DNA of 64,000 bases, from assembly GCA_902805475.1 (NCBI GenBank), contig CADCSX010000023.1:1-64000 (forward strand), read 5' to 3'. Each line of letters opens with the position of its first letter. Within the stretch, counting starts at the first letter, position 1. Source of the stretch: Entonaema liquescens (lineage: Eukaryota > Ascomycota > Sordariomycetes > Xylariales > Xylariaceae). Below the pieces are notes generated by a model. It did no database searches. It worked only from the letters and a program-made list of their open reading frames with translations, and was not told the DNA's origin. The position numbers and the translations under genes are program-made. This document shows positions 1-12,960 of this stretch, piece by piece.

Positions 1-3000
1 ATTATTTTTATCTTTTATTAATATAAATAATATTAAATATTATAGAAAACCTTTACATTTATTATAATACTATTTATTATATATATTATATATTTATTTT
101 ATTTATAATTTTTAATTAATAACTTAACTTATTAACTTTTACAAATTTATTAATATTATAAATACTAAAAAACTAATAAAACTATAATTTTATAAATATT
201 ATATATTTTATATTATTTCTTTTCCTTTTTATTAAATAATAAAGTTATTAAAATTATCATTTTTTAAATAAATATTACTTATAATATAAATATTATTAAA
301 ATTTAATTTTATTTAAAAATATATTTTAAATATTTATAAAAAAGTTTATTATAATATATTTAATTAATATAATTTATATTTAATTATTTTTAAATATATT
401 TATTAATTAAAAGTTTTTATTTTAAATATATACATTATTTTTTTAATATATATAATTATTTTATATTTATATATTAAAATAATTTTAAAATATTTTTATT
501 ATTAATTTTATTATATAATTATTTGTATTATTTATATTATTCATTAAATTTTATTAATTTAATTTATTATTTTATTATTAATTATATATTATTATTTAAA
601 ATTAATATATTTAAAATTCAAGTTATTATTATAAAAATATTTAATAACCGTTATAATTAAATTAACACATTTATATAAAATAAGGATAATTAATTTTTAT
701 ATTATAAATTTTATTAAATAATTTTGGTTTAAAAACTTTTTTTACTTTAGTTTAAATTTTAAGAAATTACGTATTAAGTTTTATATTACGCATTGTTTAA
801 TTATAATAAAAAAAATAATATAGATTTATATTTATTTATATAAAATAAAATTTAAGTTTAAACTTTGTTATAAATTTAATATAAAATATAAATAATAATT
901 ATAATATAAATAAAATTAAAGATTTAAATTTTAATTTTTTTAAAATAAAATTAATAAAATATAAATTAAGCAATTTAAATAAAGATTTTATATAATATTT
1001 AAAAAATATTTTAAAATAAAAATTAATATTAATATCTAATTAAAATAAAAATTACAATAATATAAAAATATATTAAATAAATAAATTATATTATTTTAAT
1101 ATTTATATATATAAATTTTATATAATTATATTATAATTATTTTATTAAATAATATTATAAATTTAAATTAAAATTGCATATATTTAAATTTTTAATATTT
1201 TATTTTAATATTTATTAATATTTTTAATATTATATTAATCTTTATTAAATAAAAATTAATAATAATTTATATATTAAAATTAAAGGGTTAATTATTATAT
1301 TTTTTAGGAATTTATTTATTATAATTTAAATAATATTATAATTTTTTTTTAATTTATATATAATTTACTTAAATTTAAAAACTTAAATATATGAAATTTT
1401 TAGTTTAAACTTTTATATATATAAATTAATTTATTAATTTTTTATATAAATTACCTTATTAATTAATTATAAATAATTGATATATTAAATTTATTAATAA
1501 AATAATATGTTATTATTTAAATTTATAAAGTTTATTTAAATTTAAATTTATTAAATGTATTATTATTATTTTAATGGGTTTAAATTATATGGTTTTTATA
1601 CCTTTTTTGCTATATTATTTTAAATTATTATTAATTTAATAATAAAAACCATATAATCTTAAATATTTTGGTTGAAATTAAATTAAAAAATGATTAATAA
1701 TTAATTTAATTTAATAAAAGTAATATAATAATATTTTTCAATTAAATAAATAAAGATTTATTTAAATAAAATAATTATTAATGTTTTGGTTAAGTTAATA
1801 TAAATTAGCGTAATTAAATTAAAATAAGATTTAATTATAATGTATTTAATTATAATAAATGCAATATTTTAATGAAATATTATAACGTATTAAAGGTTGA
1901 AATACTATTGTATAACGTTTTATAAATATGTAAAAAAACGGAAAAATTAAAACCATTATATTAGTTTGAAATAATAAAATAAAAATATTTTAAATCTTAA
2001 TATTATTATTGCGCATTTTATATAATAATAATATTTTAAAGGTTTTAATAAATATTAAAATATGTTTTTTAATGTTAAAAACTATAATATTATAACGTAA
2101 CGTTTTATAAATATATAAAAAAAATAAAGAAAATTAAAAAATATAATATTAACTTTAAATAATAAAATAAAAATAATTTTTAATATTATTATTATTAATT
2201 TTTTAATACCTTATAAATATAATATTAATTTTTTATTTTTTAATTATTATTAATAAATTATATAAATTAATTTATTTTAAATTTTATTACAAATTTAATA
2301 ATTTTTATACCTTATAAATATAAACACAATAACGTTATAAACATTAAAAATTTAATAATAAAATTTAAATTTATTAAGATAATTATTTATAAATTAATTT
2401 ATTAATTTTTACATATAAATTATTTTAAATTTTTATATAATTATATTTTTATAATATAAAATACATAACCATAATTATTTATATAATTATAAAATTTTTG
2501 AATATTTTATTAATTATTTATTATTTATTATTATTAAATAAATAAAAATAAATTATTATATATAACATAAATAAATTATTTAAATAATAATATTTTAATA
2601 TTATAATAATAATTATATTAATTACATTTATAAATTATTTAATTAACATTTAATATAATTAATTATTACGTAAAATATCACATAAATAATTACATAATTA
2701 TTAATTTAACAATTATTAATTATTAATTATTAATTTTTTAAAATTTTACATTAAAATTTAATTAAAAGTTAAATATATTTAATTATAATTATAATTATAA
2801 TTTTAATATATATTTTAACATTTTATTTAATAATTTATTATTAAAATTTTTTTATTAATATTATTATAAATTTTATAATTAATTGAATTTTAAAATTAAT
2901 TTATAATTAATTTATAATAAAATTATAAAAATTTATATTATTTTAAATTAATAAAATAAATAATAAAATAAAAAATAAATATTACGTAAATAATTATAAA

Positions 3001-3757
3001 AATTAAATTAATAAAATAATTATTATAATTTTAACAGTTACACGCAACCATTTTATTATAATTTTATTTTTATTTTTTATTATATTATTATAATAAATTC
3101 GTAAAAAATATATATTAATTTTTTTTTAAATAATATATTTTTAAAATTATTAATCATATTAAATTAATAATTATATAATTAATTATGTGATACGTTATAT
3201 AATAACCATTTATATAAAACATTAATTAAATAATTTATAAATATAATTAAAATAATTATTATTATAATATTAAAAATTATCATCATTTTATTAATTTATA
3301 TATTATATATAACATTTTACTTTTATTTATTTAATAAATCATTTATATTTCACAATTTTAATTATAATATAAATTAAAAATTAAATTTTTTTAAATTTTA
3401 TAATTTTAATTAATATAATATTTTATTAATTTTTTTATATTATTTTTTTTATATTAAATAATTTTAAATATAAATTATTATATTAATTATATATAATTCA
3501 TTTTAATTTTTAATATTATTATTATAAATTTTATTTTTTTTTTAATTATTATTATTTATTTTCCATTTATTAATTTTATAATAAATAATTTATTTTAAAT
3601 TTTTTTTATAAAAAACACATTTCTTTAAAAAATATATAATTAAAATATTAATTTTATAATTATATAATTATTCATCGTTTAATTATTAATTTTTAATGGT
3701 TTAATTTTTATAAAAAAAAAAAAAAAGTAAAATTTATTAAAAATATTTAATCTTAAT
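1..3757 (+). repeat. Decayed repeat, copy A (about 3.8 kb, may start before the window)
   Basis: This block aligns in the same orientation with 24,374-28,163. Both end in a long A run, then GTAAAATTTAT, then an AAATATTTAAT tail. The copies differ mainly by transitions. For example, 1824-1847 against 26,221-26,244 shows 11 differences in 24 positions, all G-to-A or C-to-T in copy A. That is the signature of repeat-induced point mutation in ascomycetes. Copy A is the more decayed. No reading frame survives and I cannot name the transposon family. Its left end may lie outside the window. Confidence 0.8.
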
Positions 3758-4009
3758 AATAAGGTAAAATCAATTTTGGGCAGGATTGATTTTTTTTTGG
3801 TAGGGGGATACGGGCCACGGCGTGCGATAAGGGGCAGAATTGATTTTCGGTTTAAAAAAAAAATTAATTTTGCCCTTTATCCATTATTAACCCCAAATCT
3901 TTAAATAACCCTAAATTCTTAATTAATCTTAAGCTAAATTTTTAACTAATAATTATTTTAAAAGATATAATATCTTTAAAATAATATTTATTAAGTAATA
4001 AAGGGTATA
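3758..4009. other. Small GC-containing island between two repeats
   Basis: About 250 bases separate the two decayed repeats, and 3770-3880 is far richer in G and C than its surroundings. It carries repeated words: GGGCAGGATTGATTTT and GGGCAGAATTGATTTT as direct copies, and AAAATCAATT and TTAATTTTGCCC as inverted partners on either side, so the stretch can fold back on itself. It has no coding potential. The corresponding place in copy B (after 28,163) holds different sequence, so this island is not part of the duplicated block. It could be the remnant of a short inverted-repeat element or an unduplicated spacer that escaped mutation. Confidence 0.45.
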
Positions 4010-4420
4010 TTAAGTTGGTAATAATTATATAATATTTTATAAAAATGTTATATACGCGAAAATCGCATAAATATTATATATATCTTTATATAAATTTATT
4101 ACAATATAACCATACTTCTATTTAATATCTATTTTATTAAAAATTTAAAATTTCTTAATTTATATATTATTAATTTTAAATAACTTTATTAGTTTTAATT
4201 AACTAATTAATAAGTTAATTAATTAATCTATTAATTAAATAATTAATAAATTATTTAATTAAATAAAATCTTATATTTTTACTTTAAAATACATTTATAT
4301 AATTATAATTAATTTAATAATTTTTAAAAAATTAAAATTTATAAAAATTTACAAAATAAAATTAATTAAAAATTATAAAATTTTATTATTAAATATATAT
4401 ATAAGGTTAAATATTTATTA
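4010..4420 (+). repeat. Second decayed repeat, copy A
   Basis: The order of features here matches 29,830-30,480. First comes a stretch around 4040-4110 with cg-containing words followed by TATATATCTTTATATAAATT. Then comes a run of TTAATTAA words around 4197-4260. Last is AAAATCTTATATTTTTA followed by a CTTAAAATA-like segment. The two copies lie in the same orientation and in the same order relative to the 3.8-kb repeat. No protein-coding content is visible. Confidence 0.55.
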
Positions 4421-7400
4421 CTTTTAATTAAATATTACTCTAAAATAAAAATTAAGTTTTTTTTTTTTAATACGTTATTTTATAATTATTAATTATAAAT
4501 TATATATATAAAATAATTTATTTAAACATAAAACGCTTTCGCATTTTTTTAACCACTTACTAATTCCATTAACGTAATTTATAAATTAACAACTTACAAA
4601 AATTAATAATTTAATTAAAAATATAATATATTAAAGAAATTTATAATTTTATAAATATAATATTTAAAAATTTTAAAATTTAATAAATTATATTTAATTA
4701 TATATTTAATATAATAAAAAATTTAAAAAATAAATATAATAAAAATTATAAAAAATATATTTATATTTTATTATAATAATTTTTTAATAAATAAAAAAAA
4801 ATTATTTAAATTTTTTAAAAATTTATATAAATTATTAATTTATAAATTATGTTAATATTAATTATTTTTAATTATAATTTTAATTATATTTATAATTAAA
4901 TTATTTCTAATAGATTTTATTTTTTTCATTATTATGTAATAAATTTTTCGTTAAAAAAATTTATTTTTAATATTTTTTTATAAAAATAAAATTAAATATA
5001 ATTTTATATTAAATAATATATTAAAAATTTCTAAAATTTAATATATTATATTTAATTATTTTAAATTATAAATATCTTTAAATAATATTAATATTATATA
5101 TTTAAATATTAAATTAAATTAAATTAAATTATATAATATTATATATATATTATAATAAATATTTTTTAAAAATTAATAATAATTATATTATTTATAATAT
5201 ATATAATATTTTATTATATATTAATAAAATATTAATCATTAAAATTAATTTAGAAATTTTTATTTTAATTATCAATATTTATATATAATTATAATTATAA
5301 TTATATATATAAAATATTAAAAATTTAAATTTTTAATTTTTAATTTTTAATAATTATTATATATTATTTTACATAATTTATATTTAAATAATTATTAAAT
5401 ATTATAAAAATAATATTTATTATTATATTATTATTATTATTATTATATTATTATTATTATTATATTATTATTATTATTATTTTTATTACATTATATTTAT
5501 ATATATAACTTTTATAACTTAAATATTATTAATATTTTTTAATAAATTTTTAAATACTTAAAATTTTATTATATTTTTATCAAAAAAACTTAACCCACTT
5601 CATTTATTTTTAATTTTTATTATTATTTTTAATAATATATTATTTAATAATTATTTTTATCCATATTTAATAACTTTTATTATTCCATATTAATATTTTA
5701 TTTATTATTTTCTTATAAATTTTTTTATTTTCTTTTTATTTTTTATGTAATATATAATTAATGGTTTTATTAATAATATACAGTAATAACGTATTTAATA
5801 AGCATAATTATTTTTTATATATATTAAAAAATATTATTTTTTTTTTTTATTAAACGTTTTTTCTTAAATATTTATTTTAAATATTTATCTTTTTTTTTAT
5901 CTTATTATTTTTAATTATATTTTATTATTAACTTACTACTTTAAGTAATAATAATAATAATAATAATAATTTTACTTTTTCGTAAAATTATATACTTTTT
6001 AAATATTTAAATTATTATTATTACTTTTATTTTTATATACTTTATTTCTGTTCAACTTATACCCATTTTAAACGCAAATTAAATTTCCTTTTCTATATAA
6101 ATTATTTAATGACATCTTTTAATTAATAAACCTATTATTATTGCGTTAAAGTAGCCGCGAAGTATGTCCAAATACATTTTTTTTTTATTTTTCCTAATCC
6201 TTAATTTACATTCGTTCGGTTAATTTATATTAACTTCTTTTTTAAAGATTTAATAATATAATTAAAAATTTAAATATTTTAATTTATCTTTTAATTTTCT
6301 TTATAACTTTTTTTAATAACGTTTAAAATTAAATACTTTTTAAGATTTAAACTAAAATAATCTTTTTACATTATAAAATCTTAAAAAAGATTTAATTACA
6401 TTTTACTACTATTATAAAATAATTTATATATAAATTTATTATAGTTAAAAAATAATATATTTTTAAAATTATATTTTCTTACTATTCCATAAATTAATAA
6501 AAACATAAATAACACCAAATTTAATTATAACGTTAATAAAATATAATTTTTAAAATATATTATTATTTCAATTATAATAAAATTTATTTTATTTATTTAC
6601 TTCTTTATTTCTTATATTAATTTATTTTCTTTAATTTTTAAATAAATAATAATTACTTTTTTACCCAAAAATTATAAATTTTTTTAATAAATTATTATAA
6701 AATATATATTTTATTTTAAGATTTTTACTATATTTATTAAAGAATTAATAAAAAACATATTTAAATTATAATAAATTTATATTTTTTCTTTTTTAAAAAA
6801 ATGCCTTTTTATTTTAAGTTATTAAATTTATATGGTTTTAAAAAAAAAGGATTAAATAATATTATTCTTAACATATTAAATAAATCTGAATTTATTAATA
6901 ATAATAACGTTAATAAAAGCAATAATCCTTTTAAAACTAATATTTTTTTTAATAATCTTTTTAAAGTTAAATAATAAGTTACATCAATATTAAAAAACTT
7001 TTAAATTATCCGCTTTTATGATTTTACTATAACAATTTTATAAATATTTACTCCAATCTATATTTATTATATTATAGTTAAATTTTCTTTAAACTTTAAC
7101 TTTTATATTTTTTCCTTTTTTATTAAACTTATTATTAAATTATATATAAATAAAATTTTTAATTTTAAAAATTATTAAATTATTTATTTTATTTTCTTAT
7201 CATTTTTTATCATTCTTTTATAATTGCGTTATAAGTTAAATATCTTTAACATTAATCTATTATAAAACTTTTTTTTTTATATTATAAATTTAGGACATTT
7301 TATTATTACATGATATACCATTTTTTTTTACTCGTACTAATATTTTGGCGTTTTTATTTTTAATATAACTTATTTAAATAAAAATACTTTTAAACTTATT

Positions 7401-10400
7401 TTCTCTATATATATTTAAATTAATATTAATACTTTATATTTTTTTAATAATTTATAAATTTCTTTTAATTATTTTTTTTCCGAAAATAATTTTAACATAA
7501 TTATATTTTAATTATATCCTTAATTTTATTTTATTTTCTATTCTTATAATATCATTTCCTTCAAAAAGTAATTTCCTTTCCAAAATTCCGTTTATTTTTT
7601 TTTAACTTATAAATCTTTTTTACTTAATTTTTACATTAAAGTAACAGCAAAAAAGCTTTTTAACTTACCTTTACTTTTCTTTATCAGATAATAACTTTAT
7701 ATTTATAATCCTTAAAGTTATTTTTAAATATTCCACTTTATCTTTTTTATAAAGTTATTTTTATTACCATCCTTCCTTTCTAACTCCATTACTTTTTTAT
7801 TCAAATATAAATTTAATAAAAAGTAACCCATTTTACTTTTTATATATTTCATTAATATTACCTTATATACTTTTATTATTTCTTAAAAATATACCAATTA
7901 AATTTTTTTTAATTTAATTACAATCCCGCATATTCTACTATTTTTACTTAATATATATTACATTATTACTCCATATATTATTATATTTTTTTTAATTTTT
8001 ATATATATTTTTTTCGCTTTTAAAAAATTACACTTTTATATAAACACTATTAACTTTAAAAAAGCAAATTATTATTTTTTTATTTTTACTTTTATTATTT
8101 ATTAATACCTTATTTATTTTAATTTTTTATTTAACCATACCTTTAAAAACCTTACATTTTTTACCAAATTTATTATTATATTTCCTATTTATATTATTAT
8201 TTCATTTAACTTATAAATCTTAATAAAATACATTAATTCATTTTTATAAAAAAATAAAAGATATTTTATATCATTACGCTTATTTTACATATTTAAAATA
8301 TATAATTTTTAATTTTTTACAATTATTTTTAATATTTAATTTTACCATCATTTAATTAAATATATTAATATTTATTAAATTAATTAATAATTTATATATA
8401 AAAATATTATATATTAATAAAATTTTTAAAATATATATTTAATTTTTAAATATTTTAATTTATTTTATTATTTTTTATTTTTATTTTATATTTTAAAATA
8501 ATAATATATAATATATAACATTATTAATTATATATATTTTAACATATAACCACTTTATCATATTATTATTTATTATATTATTTACTATAATAAATAATAT
8601 AATATATTTAATAAAATAAATATTTTTTATTTATTATAAAAAAGAATTTATAAATATTTAATATATAATTTATATTAAAATAAATCTTATTTATTTATTT
8701 TTATATTATTTAAAATTTCATCACCATTTATTTAATTAAATTTAACTTAAAATAATATAAATTTATTTTTAAAAAATTTTTTTTTTAATAACAAAATATA
8801 TTAATTTTTATTAATTATTTATAATTTATAATTTTATATTTTTAATTTAAATATTATAAATATTATTAAAATAATATATATTTTATATATTTTTTAAAAT
8901 AAAACTTTATTAATATTTTTTATTTTAATATATTAAAGTTAATATATATTATATTATTTAAATTTTAATTTTAAATTTAATAATATATTTTAAAAATATT
9001 TCTTAATTTTAATTTTTAAAAAAAAATTAAAATTATATATTTTAAATACTTATAATAATTATAAAATATATATTATTTAAAACTTAAAACCAAATATATA
9101 TATTAATAAAGAAAATATTATTTTTTTTTTTAAAATTATTAATTATATTAAAAATTAAAAGAATTTTTAAAATTTTAAAAATAATATATTTTATAAATTT
9201 TCTAAATTTTAACTTATTTTAAATTTTTATTTAATTTTTAAATATAAAAGTTTATATTATCAAATGGAAATATTAAGTAATATTTAAGTAAAATTAATAT
9301 ATAATATATATTAATAATTATATAATAAATTAATATATAAATTTTATTTTAAAAATAAAATTATAATTTAATATATTAATAATATTTAATATTTTTATAA
9401 TAATATAAAATATAAAATTTTGTTATTTTAAATTTAAAGTTTAACCGAAAAAAGCGGGCGTTTTTTTGTAACATTTATAAATGTTATATATAATGATATG
9501 AAATAATTAAATCTTATGGTATTAAAATTATTAAAAAAATATAATTGGTTTATTAAATAATAAATAATATTTATATTATGATCTTTTAATAGGTAGAATA
9601 TATTATATTAAAATATTATATTAAGTATTTTATTTATAATATTTATAAAAATATTAAAATATATATATTTTTTATTTTATATTTATTATTAAGGTTTAAT
9701 TGTTTAAAATATTTATTAATATTAATAAATTTTATTTAAATTAATTTTCATTTATTTTTTTACGTTAATTTAATTCTAAATTTATTTTTAAAATAAAATA
9801 AAATATTAAATATTTTAAATAATATTATTTAAAAATATTAAATATATTTTTAAATTAAATTTAATAATCTTATATTTATTAATAATTTTTTTTTTTTATA
9901 TAGAAAAAAAGTTTATAAAAATAATTATTTTTTTTTTAAATATTTTGTATAATTTTAGATTTAAAATAAACATTTAAGTTAAGTTATATTTAATTTTATA
10001 AAAATATTATAAGATATTATTTTCGGGAAAAACATAAAAAAGGTTATTAATAAAAATTATTTTATTATTTTTATAAAAAATTATTTAAATTTTAAATATA
10101 TTAATAAAATAGTTATATTTATTATTGATAATGATTCCAATAATAATAATAATAATAACATATTATTTTAGAAATTTAAAAAGGAAGTTATGAAATTTAT
10201 ATTTTAAAAATTAATAAAAATGTTAATTTAATAAATATTAATTTTTAAAATATTATATATTTATTATAAATAATAATTTAAATTTTAAATTATAAAATTA
10301 AAATTATTTAATAAAATTTATAATTAATAACTTATATTATATAAAAAAAATATTAATTATTAATAAAATTAAAAATAAAAATAAAAGATTTTCTAATTTA

Positions 10401-11779
10401 TATAATTTTTTATATAACCATTTTTTTTTAATAATATTATTATTTTAATATTCCATTATTTATTATTACATTAAAATAATAAATAATTTAATATAAGTTT
10501 TAATCCATTAAATATTAATATCTAAATAAAAAATCTTTTTATTAATTTTAATTTAATAATTTAAATAATTTATTAATATATTTTTAATATTTTACTTAAA
10601 CCGAAAAATTAACGTTACTTATTCTTAATATCTTTTATAAAAAGGAAAACAATATATAAAAACTTTATTAAAAATAACAAATTATTATATTTTTATAATT
10701 TTTACAATAAAAAAATCCATATAAAATATTTTTATTAATTATTAAATATTAATAAAAATAATAAAACATTAATTATTAATTAAATAAATTTATTTTTAAA
10801 AGATAAAAATATATAAATTAAAAACATTATTAAATACTCATTTATATTAATATTTATTATATTAAAAAATTTATAAAATAATTAATATTATATTTTAAAT
10901 ATTTTTATTTATATTTATTTTACCATTATTTTAGAATTTTTTAACATATTAATATTTTTTATTTTTTTTATTTTAAATATATATTCCTTTTAAAGTTATA
11001 AAATAAGAAATATTAAATTAATTAATTAAATTATTTAATTAAACCATAAAATATTAAATATAATATTATAAAATATTTAATATATATAAATAATTAATAA
11101 ATATTTTATTTAAAAAATAAATATATTTATATTATAAAAAAGTTTTAATAATATTATTAAATAATATAATTTTTTTTTTTTTTATTTATATTTTAACCGT
11201 TATAAATAGTTTAATTTAAACTTTTAATATTTAATAAATTAACTTAAATATTTAAAAGGTTTTTATAATTAGGATTAAATTTGATAATTATCCGGTGGAA
11301 AATATAAATATAAATAAATGTATTATTTAATGGAAATCGGTTTTAAATAAGTGAAATGTTAATGAAAAATATATTGCTTTTAATATAACCGGTAAAAACG
11401 AGATTCCTTAATTAAAGAACTTATATTATAAAAAAGTATTAAATTAAAAAATAAGAAAAAAACATAAGAAATAAATAAATAAAAGTTTAAATTAAATAAA
11501 AATGTTAATAAAAAATAAAATATAAATTTAAATATTAATATATTAATTATTATAATAATTATTTTAATTATAATAAAAATAATAATAATAAAAATAAATA
11601 AAATAAAAGAAAAATTAAGAAAAATAATATAAATAAAAGATTTCATATTTAAATAATATTTAATTATTTTAAATGTTATTTAAAAAATAAAATAATAAAT
11701 ATTAATAAATATTATATTTTTATATTTTATATTTTATTTTTAAAATATTTTAATATAATATAAAAATTTAAAATACATT
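4421..11779. other. AT-rich decayed sequence, no genes
   Basis: I see no gene here. Stops occur in all frames. From about 5,500 to 8,340 the + strand keeps C but almost no G (for example 8101-8160 has nine C and no G). That is what G-to-A change on this strand, meaning C-to-T on the other, would leave. Trinucleotide ATT runs lie at 5425-5480 and ATA runs at 5945-5970. A perfect 16-base palindrome, AACATTTATAAATGTT, lies at 9470-9485 beside a small GC-containing patch. An 88-codon minus-strand frame at 11,380-11,646 is Ile/Phe-rich low complexity and is not credible as a gene. Confidence 0.7.
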
Positions 11780-12960
11780 AAAATCGCAAGCGATTTAAGT
11801 TAAAAACCTTTATATGTAAAGGTTTAATTTACATAACTTAAAAATCGATGTTACGCAACGATTTTATTTAAAATTAGTACGTATTTAACACGTGTCAAGT
11901 TACGTGAACTATAGTTTCCTTTGGATTACGTAATAGTACGTACCGATCACGTGATTACCTATTTGCGATTTAAATTGCAAATTGCTGTATAAGCAAAACT
12001 TACCTATCACGTAACTTTGAGTAAGTAATCGAAAGTACGTACTTATCACATGATAGCAATCGGCCACACGTGAAATTGACAAATACTTGAAAGTACGTAC
12101 TTTGACTCGTGATAAGCTACCACGTGACATTACCTTACAATACGTATTTAGCACGTGATACGGTTAATCGATTTACTTAATAAAGTACGTACCTTATCAT
12201 GTGATGGCCACCACGTGATACCATCGCACGATATAAAAAGGTACGTACCTATCACATGACTTAAAAAAGCCTAAGCCACGTGATTATGTGTGTATGTTGT
12301 TAAAAAAAAAAAAAAAAGTTAAGTAATAAATGAAATGGGAAATGTTATATATATAGCCAATTAAAATGCATAAACTAATAGTTTTTTAAATAATCGGGTT
12401 ATTTGATTGGTTATTGCGCAACGTTAAGGTTTACTTATTAACGTAACCGTGGCGCGTTAAATTTAAATTTAAAGTTTTTCAATTAGTCTATAATTGGAAG
12501 CGCTCATTTTTATTAAAGGTACGTACTTTAAAGTGTTTTATTTAATTGGTTATAATCAATTTTCAAACCCCATAATACGTGGTTGCGCGCAACCTTATTA
12601 ATTAATTAATTAAATTACGAAATTATAATAAAATGCGCGTTATTTTATTAATTAATTAATTAATCGATAAAACCGTGTTATAAATGCGCGTTATTTTATT
12701 AATTAATTAATTAATCGATAAAATCGTATTATAAATGCACGTAATTTTATTAATTAATTAATTAATTTATAAAATAACGTTAACTTTAATTAATTTAAGT
12801 TATTTAATTAATTAAACGTTATTTTATTTATATTTAATTTTTTATTTTATCAATTTTATTACACATTAATCCGTGCATTTTAGATTTTTAAAACCCCACG
12901 AATACGATTTTAATAAAAAAAACTTTTTTATGTTTTTAACGATTTCGTGTAACATAATAA
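11780..12960. other. Non-decayed island rich in CACGTG and GTACGTAC palindromes
   Basis: Base composition returns towards normal here, and CpA sites survive inside the AT-rich region. Seven perfect CACGTG hexamers lie at 11,889, 11,948, 12,067, 12,121, 12,152, 12,212 and 12,277. GTACGTAC occurs at 11,936, 12,035, 12,093, 12,185, 12,241 and 12,519. In four cases GTACGTAC is followed after 3-4 bases by TCACGTGA or a single-transition variant. CACGTG is the core site of bHLH regulators, and RTCACRTG is also the CDEI element of budding-yeast centromeres. No coding region is supported: an 81-codon minus-strand frame at 11,909-12,154 simply reads the repeats. The function is unknown. Confidence 0.6.
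12596..12785 (+). repeat. 51-bp tandem repeat, about 3.5 copies
   Basis: The word TGCGCG or TGCACG recurs at 12,634, 12,685 and 12,736, a strict 51-base period. Each is followed by TTATTTTATTAATTAATTAA and an ATCGATAAAA-like segment. The last copy is partial and ends near AAATAACGTTAAC. The array directly follows the palindrome-rich stretch and belongs to the same less decayed island. It is non-coding. Confidence 0.75.

Noticed and set aside
11380..11646. 88-codon minus-strand frame
   Set aside because: It is almost only Ile, Phe and Leu, as any stop-free run of A/T codons gives. There is no conserved motif.
11909..12154. 81-codon minus-strand frame over the palindrome island
   Set aside because: It reads straight through the CACGTG/GTACGTAC repeats and has no motif or splice support.
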